Assembly (NCBI GenBank): GCA_045576335.1
Contig: JAZNGH010000028.1
Span: 62,001 to 126,000, forward strand
From: Scatosoma sp045576335
GTDB taxonomy: Bacteria > Bacillota > Clostridia > Christensenellales > Borkfalkiaceae
DNA: 64,000 bases
Reading direction: 5' to 3'
Made by a program: the position numbers and the translations under genes. The notes beneath the pieces are model-generated. The model had not been told where the DNA came from, ran no database searches, and saw only the letters and a list, made by a program, of their open reading frames with translations. Below, in pieces: positions 1 through 8,113 of this stretch; positions within the stretch are counted from its first letter, which is position 1; each line of letters starts with the position of its first letter.

Positions 1-710
1 GCGAGCACTTGCGCCGTTTCTTCCGCGGACGCGGGCTTGTATTTTTTCGTTCCCTTCTTTTCAAGCAACGCCTTGAACGGCGCGAATTTTTGCGGCTTGT
101 CGCGAAGCTCCGCCGTCAAATTCCAGTATTCCTCGGGCTTGAACGCCGCAATTTCGCGTTCCCTTTCCACCACGAGCCGAAGCGCGACCGACTGCACGCG
201 CCCGCCCGAAAGCGTACGCTTGCCGTTGCCGTTTTTGTCCTCGATTTTGTGATTGAGAAGGGTGGAAAGCTTATACCCCACCAAACGGTCGAGCACGCGG
301 CGCGCCTGTTGCGCGTCTACGAGATGATAGTTGATTTGACGGGGTGTTTTCAACGCCGCTTCAATGGCGCGTTGGGAAACCTCGTTAAACTCAATACGGT
401 TTTCTGCTTTTTCGTCCAGTCCCAAGACCGTCTGCAAATGCCACGCAATCGCTTCTCCCTCGCGGTCAGGGTCAGTTGCAAGGTATACGCGGTCGGCTTT
501 GCGCGTAGCGTCCGTCAAACGACGGATCACGTCCTCTTTTCCCTCGGAGTTCACGTATTTCGGCTCGAAATCGTTTTTGATGTCCACGCCGAGCGTGTGC
601 ACGGGCAAATCGCGGATATGTCCCGCCGAAGCGTCTACGCGGTATTTCCCTTTGAGGTACTTGGAGATGGTTTTCGCCTTGGAGGGCGACTCTACGATAA
701 TTAAATCCAT
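1..710 (-). CDS. topA: DNA topoisomerase I, N-terminal part (cut by window edge)
   Basis: Type IA topoisomerase, which relaxes negative supercoils through a transient tyrosyl-DNA link. About 236 residues are present. The start matches a Toprim domain (MDLIIVESPSKAK) with the acidic metal site TDPDREGEA at residues 79-87, followed by the start of the cleavage/strand-passage domain (QQARRVLDRLVGYKLS, then RTLSGGRVQSVALRL). The catalytic tyrosine and any C-terminal zinc domains lie beyond base 1. The ATG at 708-710 follows an AAGGAAT ribosome site. It is the third gene of a comM-dprA-topA run, 32 bases after dprA, an arrangement common in Bacillota. Confidence 0.97.
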   Translation of the reverse strand, partial: MDLIIVESPSKAKTISKYLKGKYRVDASAGHIRDLPVHTLGVDIKNDFEPKYVNSEGKEDVIRRLTDATRKADRVYLATDPDREGEAIAWHLQTVLGLDEKAENRIEFNEVSQRAIEAALKTPRQINYHLVDAQQARRVLDRLVGYKLSTLLNHKIEDKNGNGKRTLSGGRVQSVALRLVVEREREIAAFKPEEYWNLTAELRDKPQKFAPFKALLEKKGTKKYKPASAEETAQVL

Positions 711-742
711 ATCTATTCCTTATAACTAAATTTTTTATGATT

Positions 743-1597
743 TTATACGGGCGAATATCTATTCCCGCCGATTGCCACGGCAAGCCCTTTCACCTCTAAC
801 GAGGACAAAACCGCCCTTGCCTTAAACGCGGGTACGCCCGATTTTGCGGCAATTTCGTTGATATGCCCCTCGGTCAGCTCCCGCAAGGCGCAAAGCGTTT
901 TTTCTTCATCGGGGGAAAGCGCGAGCGTTTTTGCTTTGACCGTCCTATCCACGCCCGTTTTTTCAAAAATATCCTCCGCGCTTTCAGTGAGATACGCGCC
1001 TTTTTTTATCAAAGCGTTACACCCCGCTCCCGCGAGCGCGTTTGGCGGATAGGGCAGCGCAAACACGGGCTTACCCGCCTTTTGCGCGTATTTTGCCGTA
1101 ATCAACGCCCCGCTCTTTTCGTCTGCCCCTACCACAAGCGTTCCCTCGCCGAGCGCGGCAAGCAGCTTGTTTCTGTATTCGTAGGAAAACGCGCGCACGG
1201 GCGTGTCGTAGGGGTGCGGAGAAATAAGTAGTCCCTTTTGCGCCACGCGCTCCAACAAAGCGATATTGCCTTGCGGCAACGACCCAAATCCGCCTGCCAA
1301 AACGCAAATAATCCGTCCGCTTGCAAGCGCGCCCTCAATTGCCGAAGTATCCCCGCCGTCTGCCGCGCCCGTAACGAGCACGAACGCGTCCGTCAAATCC
1401 CGCGCGATACCCTCGCTCACCTTCATTGCCGCGGCGGGCGTTTTGCGCGAGCCGACGAGCGTAAATTTACGCGCCCGTAACAGCTCTATATTCCCCACCG
1501 CCTGCAAAAATGCGGGCGGGCTTGACAGCTCCTGCCATTCCTTGGGGTAATACGGAGAAGCTTTTTCGATTGTCACGATATCCGATTTACTTATCAA
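743..1597 (-). CDS. dprA: DNA-processing protein DprA/Smf
   Basis: Binds incoming single-stranded DNA and loads RecA during natural transformation. It is also kept in many non-competent Bacillota. The 284 residues hold a Rossmann-like DprA domain (VGSRKTPAAA near 48-57; TGAADGGDTSA near 76-86, a variant of the usual GxARGID motif; EYRNKLLAALG) and a C-terminal winged-helix segment (HINEIAAKSGVPAFKARAVLSSLE). There is no N-terminal SAM domain. The start codon is TTG (1595-1597), chosen because a GGAGG ribosome site lies 8 bases upstream inside the end of comM and no ATG fits. The gene begins 3 bases after the comM stop. Confidence 0.93.
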   Translation of the reverse strand: MISKSDIVTIEKASPYYPKEWQELSSPPAFLQAVGNIELLRARKFTLVGSRKTPAAAMKVSEGIARDLTDAFVLVTGAADGGDTSAIEGALASGRIICVLAGGFGSLPQGNIALLERVAQKGLLISPHPYDTPVRAFSYEYRNKLLAALGEGTLVVGADEKSGALITAKYAQKAGKPVFALPYPPNALAGAGCNALIKKGAYLTESAEDIFEKTGVDRTVKAKTLALSPDEEKTLCALRELTEGHINEIAAKSGVPAFKARAVLSSLEVKGLAVAIGGNRYSPV

Positions 1598-1600
1598 TCT

Positions 1601-3124
1601 TTATGCCTCCGCACCATAGCTTCGATAGGAAATCGCTTCGTATAAATGCTCGGGCTTTATGCTTTCGCTCAATTCCAAATCGGCAATTGTCCGCGCGACC
1701 TTTAATATCCGCGAGCGGGCGCGAGCGGACAGGCAAAGCCTTTCAAACGCTTCTTTGAGCACCGCCTCGCCTTCGGCATCCAGCTTGCAAAATTCCCGCG
1801 TTTCCTTTTCGCCCATTTCGGCGTTCGTCGCAACCTTGCTCCCCTCAAAACGCAGTCTTTGCACCGTTCTCGCACGGTCGGCACGCGCCTTGACTTGCGC
1901 GCTCGTTTCCTCCTGTACGTCCGAAACAAGCTCGTCGTATTCCACGCCGTCCACCTCCACTTGGATATCAATTCTATCCAAAAGCGGCCCTGATATCCGC
2001 GCACGGTAACGCCGTATATCGTTGGGCGTGCAGGTGCAACGCTTTTTCGCACTGCCGTAATGCCCGCAAGGACAAGGGTTCATACTCGCGCAAAGCATAA
2101 AGGACGCGGGATAGGTCACCGTCCCGCCCGAACGGGAAATGGTGATAACGCCGTCCTCCAACGGCTGGCGCAAGCTTTCCAAGGTCGAACGCTTGTATTC
2201 GGGCAACTCGTCCAAAAATAACACGCCGCCGTGTGCAAGGCTGATTTCCCCCGCCTTTACGCGCGCGCTTCCGCCCCCGCAAAGGGAAACGGTCGAAGCC
2301 GTGTGGTGCGGGCTTCTGAACGGGCGTTCGGTTACTATCCCTTTATCGCCCAGCGTTCCCGCCACCGAATGTATTTTCGTGATTTCCAAAGCCTCTTCAA
2401 AGGTCATATCGGGCAACACCGACGGAAGTGCCCGCGCAAGCATCGTTTTACCGCTTCCGGGAGGCCCGACAAAGAGGATATTGTGCCCGCCCGCTACGGC
2501 GACCTCCAAAGCTCGCTTGGCTATGGGCTGACCCTTGACGAACGCCAAATCGTAAGCGCGCGTTTGCTCCGCGACGCTCTTTTCAAAGGGCGTTGCCGCC
2601 ACGGGCGTAAGGGGCGCGAGCGCGGAAAGATGATTGACGACCTCTTTCAAATTTTTTGCCGCGTAGACCTGTACACCGCTGATATATCCCGCCTCCTTGC
2701 GGTTGTCGTAGGGCACGATAAAATTCGTAAAGCCCCTGTCCCGCGCGGAAATAATCGCGGGCAATACGCCCGTTACGGGGCGTAAATCGCCGTTTAAGGC
2801 AAGCTCGCCGAGAAAAACGACGTTTTCCACGTTCGCCTCTAAAACGCCGCTTGCAAGCAAAAGGGAGATGGCGACGGGCAAATCGAACGCCGAGCCCTCT
2901 TTTTTCACGTATGCGGGCGCGAGGTTGACCGTGATTTTGTGCGTGGGAAACTCCAACGCGCTGTTTTTCACCGCGCTTCTTACGCGTTCCTTGGACTCTT
3001 TTACCGCCGCGTCGGGTAATCCTACGATTTCGTACGAGGGTAAGCCCTTGGACACGTCCGTTTCCACCGTCACCGCAACGCCGTCTAACCCGATTAACGC
3101 ATAGCTTTGTACCTTCGCAATCAT
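1601..3124 (-). CDS. comM: YifB/ComM family Mg-chelatase-like AAA+ ATPase
   Basis: AAA+ helicase-like protein; ComM in Vibrio promotes branch migration during integration of transforming DNA. The 507 residues have an N-terminal ChlI/LonC-like domain (MIAKVQSYALIGLDG), Walker A GPPGSGKT at about 220-227, Walker B GGVLFLDELPEY and the family finger CASMNPCPCGHYG followed by a CxC pair. The ATG at 3122-3124 was preferred over longer reading because it begins the conserved MIAKV and has AAGGAAGG upstream. It heads the comM-dprA-topA operon. Whether the organism is competent cannot be judged here. Confidence 0.93.
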   Translation of the reverse strand: MIAKVQSYALIGLDGVAVTVETDVSKGLPSYEIVGLPDAAVKESKERVRSAVKNSALEFPTHKITVNLAPAYVKKEGSAFDLPVAISLLLASGVLEANVENVVFLGELALNGDLRPVTGVLPAIISARDRGFTNFIVPYDNRKEAGYISGVQVYAAKNLKEVVNHLSALAPLTPVAATPFEKSVAEQTRAYDLAFVKGQPIAKRALEVAVAGGHNILFVGPPGSGKTMLARALPSVLPDMTFEEALEITKIHSVAGTLGDKGIVTERPFRSPHHTASTVSLCGGGSARVKAGEISLAHGGVLFLDELPEYKRSTLESLRQPLEDGVITISRSGGTVTYPASFMLCASMNPCPCGHYGSAKKRCTCTPNDIRRYRARISGPLLDRIDIQVEVDGVEYDELVSDVQEETSAQVKARADRARTVQRLRFEGSKVATNAEMGEKETREFCKLDAEGEAVLKEAFERLCLSARARSRILKVARTIADLELSESIKPEHLYEAISYRSYGAEA

Positions 3125-3159
3125 GCGCTTTCCTTCCTTATTATATAGTGGCATTTTAT

Positions 3160-3188
3160 ATTTTACCCTAAACGCGCGAAAAAGTAAA
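3160..3188 (-). promoter_or_regulatory. Probable promoter of comM-dprA-topA
   Basis: On the minus strand there is a TTTACT -35 (3183-3188), a 17-base spacer and a TAAAAT -10 (3160-3165), leaving a leader of about 30 bases before the comM ATG. The -10 is good and the -35 moderate. Confidence 0.55.
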
Positions 3189-3285
3189 CAAAATAACGGG
3201 TATTTTTTGAAAAAAGAAAAACTGCCCTCACAATTCAAAGTTAAGTAATTCTTACGTTATCGCTCCCGTTCAGTCGATATAACAA

Positions 3286-3316
3286 AAAAAGCACCCCGCG
3301 GGGTGCTTTTTTCTTT
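3286..3316 (-). terminator. Palindromic terminator, copy 1 of an identical pair
   Basis: A perfect palindrome with core AGCACCCCGCGGGGTGCT is flanked by A and T runs, so it can terminate in either direction. It ends the lipoprotein gene at 3324-4955. All 31 bases, including the asymmetric CTTT tail, are repeated at 5297-5327, and the two copies bracket the lipoprotein/XRE gene pair. Confidence 0.9.
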
Positions 3317-3323
3317 TCTGCTT

Positions 3324-4955
3324 TTATAAATACAAATTCGTTGTATCGGGATAAGTAATTTCAATAGAAACCCTCTTGAAATAAACGCGGTCACCAGAAG
3401 TTCCTATATTTTTAGCATAATAAGCGACATATAAAGTGTTCGTTTTCATCGCTAAATCACTTTCAAAAACCGCCTCTCTTCTAATCGTACTACTTACTTC
3501 TGCCGTATCGCTTCCAAGTACGTAATCATTTCCTATAACAGCTTGGTCATAAAAATAAAGACCGAACTTTATAATGCCACCTTCACCATTTTGAAGTCGT
3601 ACTTCATACGTAGCCTTAATATGGACATTTCCACCCGTAGAAGGCAATACATCGGATAAATCATATTCATTACGCCAGTCTGCTTCTTGTCTGCTTTCTT
3701 TATTTGCAGAAAGGTAAGCCGAATTTCCTTCTTTGGTACTATTGCCTATTACTTTTACCTTGGCTTCGTACCACCCTGCTTTTAAGACGACGCTTTCACT
3801 GGGCATTTGCTTTAATTCGTATTTTTCTTTTTCTGCCGTATACCAGCCCGCAAAAATATACCCCTCTTTTGCGGGCGTGGGATAGGTCACCGTTTCACCC
3901 ACAGCCAGCGAGATATCGTTTACTTCCGTGCCGCCGTTTTCGTCAAATACGAGCTTGGCTTGCCATTTCGCTTTTAACTGTAAGCTTTCTTGGGGCATAG
4001 TCGTTGCAGTATAAGCGTTCCCGCTTTCGTCCTGCCATTCGATAAATTTATAATTTTCACGCGTAGGCGTGGGCAAAGAAACGCTTGCTCCCGCTTTTGC
4101 AACCACAGGTGCGATTTCGTCGCCGCCGTTTGTGTTCAACTCCAAAGCGGGTGCGTATTCCGCTGCATATAAGTGGATGCTTTCCGTGATTTTGCCCGTG
4201 AATACGTTAGAAAGCGAAGCGGTATCCGATTTCGACCAAGTAAGCACGGCGTTTCCTTCTACGCGCGTATCGTAAACGATATCCTCGATATCCGTGCCGT
4301 ATTCGACCTTGATTTGCTCTTGCGTGTTACCAAAATGCAGAGTTACGTCGTACGTTGCCGCTTTGAAGCCCGCATAAAGATAGATATATCCGTCGGGGTC
4401 GTCAAGATTAAACGTTCCTTCGTTTATTTTGTCACAGGTGGGTAATACGCCGTGTTTATCGGCAATCTGCTTACCTGCACCGTCCGCTTCCGTATACCAA
4501 CCCGTAAATTCTTTATGCTCTATCGTTAAATCGGTAGGCAAAGTGCTAAGCGTAGAATTATACGTAACCTTCATTTGACGAACACTCGTTACCGAAGCGC
4601 CTTGATAATCCAAAATAATCGTATAACCACAAGCTTCCCATTGCGGGAATAAAACGATATTTTTATCATCTTCAAACGCCATAAGCGCGCTACCGTTTGC
4701 ACTTACGTATTGTCTACCGCCCGTTTCGCTATCAAACAAGCCCGTAAATTCATAACCGTATCTTTGCGGAATACTCTCCAAAGAATACAGCCCGCCGTCT
4801 TCTACCGTCAAGCTATGCGTACCGCTATCGTCCGTATATTGTATCGTATATGATTTTGGCTCATTACTTTGTTGACCACACGCCGAAAACGTGTTCGTTG
4901 CGACTATGGTTACGGCAAATACACTACAAAGCGCACGAAAAATTTTCTTTTGCAT
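3324..4955 (-). CDS. Lipoprotein with InlB B-type (Listeria-Bacteroides) repeats
   Basis: Predicted surface lipoprotein of 543 residues. A signal peptide ends in lipobox NTFSAC, with Cys26 as the anchor. It has about five repeats of the InlB/Flg_new type, seen as recurring Y-x-F-x-GWY motifs (YGYEFTGLFDSETGG, KEFTGWYTEADG, YKFIEWQDESG, GYIFAGWYTAEKE). The last ~140 residues are aromatic, beta-rich and carbohydrate-binding-module-like, though I cannot assign a family. The ATG at 4953-4955 is chosen because GGAGG sits 5 bases upstream; a longer ATG would overlap that site. It is driven by a consensus promoter at 4996-5024, is divergent from an XRE regulator, and is A+T-richer than its neighbours. 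The ligand is unknown. Confidence 0.85.
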   Translation of the reverse strand: MQKKIFRALCSVFAVTIVATNTFSACGQQSNEPKSYTIQYTDDSGTHSLTVEDGGLYSLESIPQRYGYEFTGLFDSETGGRQYVSANGSALMAFEDDKNIVLFPQWEACGYTIILDYQGASVTSVRQMKVTYNSTLSTLPTDLTIEHKEFTGWYTEADGAGKQIADKHGVLPTCDKINEGTFNLDDPDGYIYLYAGFKAATYDVTLHFGNTQEQIKVEYGTDIEDIVYDTRVEGNAVLTWSKSDTASLSNVFTGKITESIHLYAAEYAPALELNTNGGDEIAPVVAKAGASVSLPTPTRENYKFIEWQDESGNAYTATTMPQESLQLKAKWQAKLVFDENGGTEVNDISLAVGETVTYPTPAKEGYIFAGWYTAEKEKYELKQMPSESVVLKAGWYEAKVKVIGNSTKEGNSAYLSANKESRQEADWRNEYDLSDVLPSTGGNVHIKATYEVRLQNGEGGIIKFGLYFYDQAVIGNDYVLGSDTAEVSSTIRREAVFESDLAMKTNTLYVAYYAKNIGTSGDRVYFKRVSIEITYPDTTNLYL

Positions 4956-4976
4956 ATATACCTCCAAAATAGAAAT

Positions 4977-5039
4977 ACTAATATTTAGTAGTTATATTAT
5001 ACTACGAAAAATTCGTACTGTCAACTAATTTTTAGTAGT
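4977..5039. promoter_or_regulatory. Operator array between lipoprotein and XRE genes
   Basis: Two 16-bp direct copies, ACTAATATTTAGTAGT (4977-4992) and ACTAATTTTTAGTAGT (5024-5039), differ at one base and are 47 bp apart start to start. Each has ACTA/TAGT dyad ends. One lies just downstream of the -10 and the other abuts the -35 of the lipoprotein promoter; the dyad at 5003-5017 lies between them. The divergent XRE protein is the obvious binder (inference). Confidence 0.6.
4996..5024 (-). promoter_or_regulatory. Perfect consensus sigma-A promoter of the InlB lipoprotein
   Basis: On the minus strand, TTGACA (5019-5024), a 17-base spacer and TATAAT (4996-5001). The spacer holds a perfect inverted repeat TACGAA-AAA-TTCGTA at 5003-5017, an operator candidate that would block RNA polymerase when occupied. 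Confidence 0.85.
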
Positions 5040-5058
5040 TTTGGGGTACAATAAACAT

Positions 5059-5298
5059 ATGGTATATGAAATCGGGAAAAAAATAAAAGAATTGAGAAAG
5101 GAAGCGGGATTAACGCAAAAACAGCTCGCGAAAATGGTGAATAAATCGGAAACGGGCTTTGCGAGCTGGGAACAAGGCTTATCCGAGCCAAACGTCAACG
5201 ATATACGGCTTTTATGTTCCATTTTAGACGTTTCGGCAGATTATCTGCTTGGATTAGAGGACGAATTGGGAGAAAAGCTCCCTTACGAAATATTATAA
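5059..5298 (+). CDS. XRE-family transcriptional regulator
   Basis: A small DNA-binding protein (79 residues) made of a single Cro/CI-type helix-turn-helix: KIKELRKEAGLTQKQLAKM, then SETGFASWEQGLSEPN, then LLCSILDVSADYLLGL, with a short acidic tail. The ATG at 5059 is chosen because a TTG 18 bases earlier would add only GYNKH. A TACAAT box at 5047-5052 would start transcription almost at the ATG, so the message may be leaderless; only a weak GGGG lies upstream. It is divergent from the InlB lipoprotein and probably represses that gene and itself through the repeats at 4977-5039. It ends inside the second copy of the 31-bp terminator. Confidence 0.85.
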   Translation: MVYEIGKKIKELRKEAGLTQKQLAKMVNKSETGFASWEQGLSEPNVNDIRLLCSILDVSADYLLGLEDELGEKLPYEIL

Positions 5299-5327
5299 AA
5301 AGCACCCCGCGGGGTGCTTTTTTCTTT
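5297..5327. terminator. Palindromic terminator, copy 2
   Basis: Identical over 31 bases to 3286-3316. It lies between the convergent XRE (+) and ypeB (-) genes and can serve both; it overlaps the XRE stop codon by two bases. Confidence 0.9.
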
Positions 5328-5336
5328 GATTGTCAT

Positions 5337-7304
5337 TTAGCCGACGTTCTTTACGTTGACGATTGCAAGCTCGTCACCCGTGTTTGCGTCGATAAAGATG
5401 AAATATCTTTCTTCTTGGTACGAGCAAAGGAATTCGTACGCCGCTCTTTCCCCGCGTGCCGTTTGCACGACCGCAAGACGGGAAGCGTCGACCTCCAAAC
5501 CCTTACGCAATTTGTTTTGCGCGTTGGCAAGCGTCAAAGAGATTTCAGGCTCGCTTCTCTTTTCGTGATTTTTCAAGAATTTCGAAGCGTCCATACCCGT
5601 CACCACGCCGCGAGCACGGCAGACCTTTACGCGCACGGAGTCGGGATAGAAGACCACGCCGTCCGTTTCGTACGCGTAAGTGAAATCTACGTCCGTGCCG
5701 TTTTCGCGCACGCGTACGACCTCCATATCGTCATACCCCAAGCCTTCAAGGAAATTTTCCGCAATCTGCTTGGCGTTGTCCATATCAAAGGTTTCACCCT
5801 CGCAAGGCTCAAAATAATCAAAGCGAATCAGCTCGCCGCTTTTATAATCGATTTCGGCAAACAACAGCGTTCCGTTATCGTCGTAGCCCTGCACGTTATA
5901 CGCACCGTACCCACGCGTCACCGTTTCACCGATACATTGAAACTCGTCGATTTTATAATCGGCAAAATACCGTTTGCACATTTCCTCTGCCTGTGCGGGG
6001 TCAAGCGTGGGCGAGCCCATTCCCTCGGACGGAGCCGTCATACCGTTTTGTCCCATACCTGCCCCGTCCATTTTGGGTTTTATCCCCTCCAAAGCAGCAC
6101 GATTTTCTTCCAAAGTCAGCTTTTCAAGCCCTTCCAAGGTCGTAGCAAGCTCGCCGACGCCTTTCTTCATATAATCGGCGATATCCGTATCCGTCATCTT
6201 GGAAGCGTATTCGTCCAGCTTCATACGAATTTCGTGATTGGTTGCATACAAGCGTTCCAAAGCCGCCTCGTCTTTTTCCGAAAGCGTTTCACCGCGGCGG
6301 AGCTTTGCGAGCATTCTCTCGCTTTCCGCGGCTACGCGGTTGATAAACCGCGTAATATTTTCATCCGATTCCATAGCAATCGGCATTTTTTCAAGGTCAA
6401 GCTCGGCAAGCCTTGCCTGTACCAACAAATCGGTCAAAATGCGGCTCTGTTGCACAGGAGAAGCGGACACGCGAGCGCGGTCTAAATCGTCGTCTACGTG
6501 TTCCATAATCCCAATCAACTCGTAAGCGGTGCTTTGATAGCCTCGCATTGTCGCGTCGTTGTTGTTTTTCATATCGATTGCGCCGATTGTTACCGCCGTC
6601 GTCAGCGCGAGCGTGACCGCACCGAGCGAAATCACCGCCGCCAACCAGCCGCCGTAGCCCCTGCTACGGTTTTCTCTCTTTTCCCCGCGTTCCTTGTTGC
6701 GCTTGGATTTCGCCTTGGACTTTGCTTGGCTACGGTTGGCTTTTGCGTGTGCCCGTTCGCGAATTTTCGCCTCGCGTTCCGCTTGGCGTTTTTCAATCAT
6801 TTTCTTGCGTTCCGCGGCGTGCTTTTCCGCCTTTGCCTTGCGCTCCGCCGCGCGCTTTTCCGCCCTTGCGACCTCTTCGGCAATCAGTTTTTCTCGCGCC
6901 GCTTTACGCTCTGCTTTGCGTTTTTCTAACTCTGCCTTGCGTTCTGCCGCCGTCATCTTCGCACGTTTTGCGCGTGCCTCTGCCTTTGCTTTTTTCGCTT
7001 TGGCTTTCTCTTCCGCGCGGCGCGCTTTTTCTTCCTGCTTCTTCAACGCCGCCGCTACGCGCGCTTTTGCGGCTTCGCTTTCTTTTTCCGCTTTGCCGTT
7101 GGTGCTTTGTGCGTTGATTTTTTTCACGTCTATTTTTTCTTCCGAACGCTCCTGTGTGTGCTTTGCGTCACTTTTTTTAACCGAGCTTTTTACCTTTTCA
7201 ACCTCTTTACCGTTTTGCGCCTTTACGCTCTTTTCGACCGCTTCCACCTTTTCCGCGCCCGAAGAAACGTTTTTCGCAATTTTCGTTTCTTTCTTTTCTT
7301 TCAT
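5337..7304 (-). CDS. ypeB: Germination protein YpeB with a long basic N-terminal extension
   Basis: YpeB is a spore inner-membrane protein needed for SleB to be stable and localised for cortex breakdown. Of 655 residues, about 1-215 are a Lys/Ala/Glu/Arg-rich helical segment (repeats such as RAERKAKAEKHAAERK). A membrane helix at about 218-243 (GGWLAAVISLGAVTLALTT) follows, then the conserved YpeB body (ESERMLAKLRRGETLS) and PepSY-type repeats at the C-terminus (ANAQNKLRKGLEVDASRLAVV, EERYFIFIDANTGDELA). Bacillus YpeB is roughly 450 residues and lacks this extension. It follows sleB by 30 bases. The extension would face the forespore cytoplasm, where DNA or coat binding is possible but unproven. 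Confidence 0.88.
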   Translation of the reverse strand: MKEKKETKIAKNVSSGAEKVEAVEKSVKAQNGKEVEKVKSSVKKSDAKHTQERSEEKIDVKKINAQSTNGKAEKESEAAKARVAAALKKQEEKARRAEEKAKAKKAKAEARAKRAKMTAAERKAELEKRKAERKAAREKLIAEEVARAEKRAAERKAKAEKHAAERKKMIEKRQAEREAKIRERAHAKANRSQAKSKAKSKRNKERGEKRENRSRGYGGWLAAVISLGAVTLALTTAVTIGAIDMKNNNDATMRGYQSTAYELIGIMEHVDDDLDRARVSASPVQQSRILTDLLVQARLAELDLEKMPIAMESDENITRFINRVAAESERMLAKLRRGETLSEKDEAALERLYATNHEIRMKLDEYASKMTDTDIADYMKKGVGELATTLEGLEKLTLEENRAALEGIKPKMDGAGMGQNGMTAPSEGMGSPTLDPAQAEEMCKRYFADYKIDEFQCIGETVTRGYGAYNVQGYDDNGTLLFAEIDYKSGELIRFDYFEPCEGETFDMDNAKQIAENFLEGLGYDDMEVVRVRENGTDVDFTYAYETDGVVFYPDSVRVKVCRARGVVTGMDASKFLKNHEKRSEPEISLTLANAQNKLRKGLEVDASRLAVVQTARGERAAYEFLCSYQEERYFIFIDANTGDELAIVNVKNVG

Positions 7305-7334
7305 ATTCTACTCCTTATCATATACCCGTTTTAT

Positions 7335-8087
7335 TTAGATAGCGAAAACGTGTTTACCGATTACGGTCACCGTTTGACGGTCGAATATCCACGCGCTGGT
7401 TGCCACGGCGGGATTGTAATAGTACAACGCGCCGCCCGTAGGGTCCCAGCCGTTAATCGCGTCACGCGCCGCGCGCATCGCCGTTTCGTTGGGTGTGAGA
7501 TTGATTTGCCCGTCCGACACCGCCGTAAACGCGTGCTTTTGATACACGACACCCGAAACGGTGTTGGGAAACTGCGAGCTTCTGATACGGTTCATCACCA
7601 CCGCGCCGATTGCCACCTGTCCCGTGTACGGCTCACCGCGCCCCTCCGCGTAAATCGTTCGCGCAAGCAAATACACGTCGGAACTGGAAAACCCGTTCAC
7701 GCCGCCCGACCCCGACGAGGCCGAGCCAGCCAAAAGATTATAAGAAGCGGTCATACCCAACGCCTTATACGTGGATTTACCCACGACGCCGTCCGCCGTC
7801 AAGCCGTTCTTTTTCTGGAAAGCAACGACCGCCGCTTTCGTACCCGCGCCGAACACGCCGTCCACGCTTCCGTTATAATAACCCCATAATTTCAAGCGGC
7901 GTTGCACCTCCTTGACCTCGCTCCCTTTTGAGCCTTGTTTGAGCACCGCAACTTCTACATATTCCGTCTCAATCGCCGTCGCTTCGTTCTCCGTCCGCGC
8001 TTTGGCATCTACAATCATTGCCGCCGGCACGCCGAGCGCAAGCGCAATCAGCGCGGCTGCAACGCCTTTTCCGATAGACTTTTTCAT
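7335..8087 (-). CDS. sleB: Spore cortex-lytic enzyme SleB
   Basis: A lytic transglycosylase that cuts muramic-delta-lactam cortex peptidoglycan during germination. The 250 residues have a signal/anchor segment (AALIALALGVPAAMIV, 11-26), a peptidoglycan-binding domain (about 50-111, GSKGSEVKEVQRRLKLWGYY) and the SleB/hydrolase-2 catalytic domain (about 135-250) with YAEGRGE, whose Glu148 is the probable catalytic acid, and later GALYYYNPAVATS. GGAGGG lies 7 bases before the ATG. It is 26 bases after spoIIR and 30 bases before ypeB, so the three probably form one forespore operon. Confidence 0.95.
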   Translation of the reverse strand: MKKSIGKGVAAALIALALGVPAAMIVDAKARTENEATAIETEYVEVAVLKQGSKGSEVKEVQRRLKLWGYYNGSVDGVFGAGTKAAVVAFQKKNGLTADGVVGKSTYKALGMTASYNLLAGSASSGSGGVNGFSSSDVYLLARTIYAEGRGEPYTGQVAIGAVVMNRIRSSQFPNTVSGVVYQKHAFTAVSDGQINLTPNETAMRAARDAINGWDPTGGALYYYNPAVATSAWIFDRQTVTVIGKHVFAI

Positions 8088-8113
8088 ACTATTCCCTCCT
8101 GTATGTAATCAAG

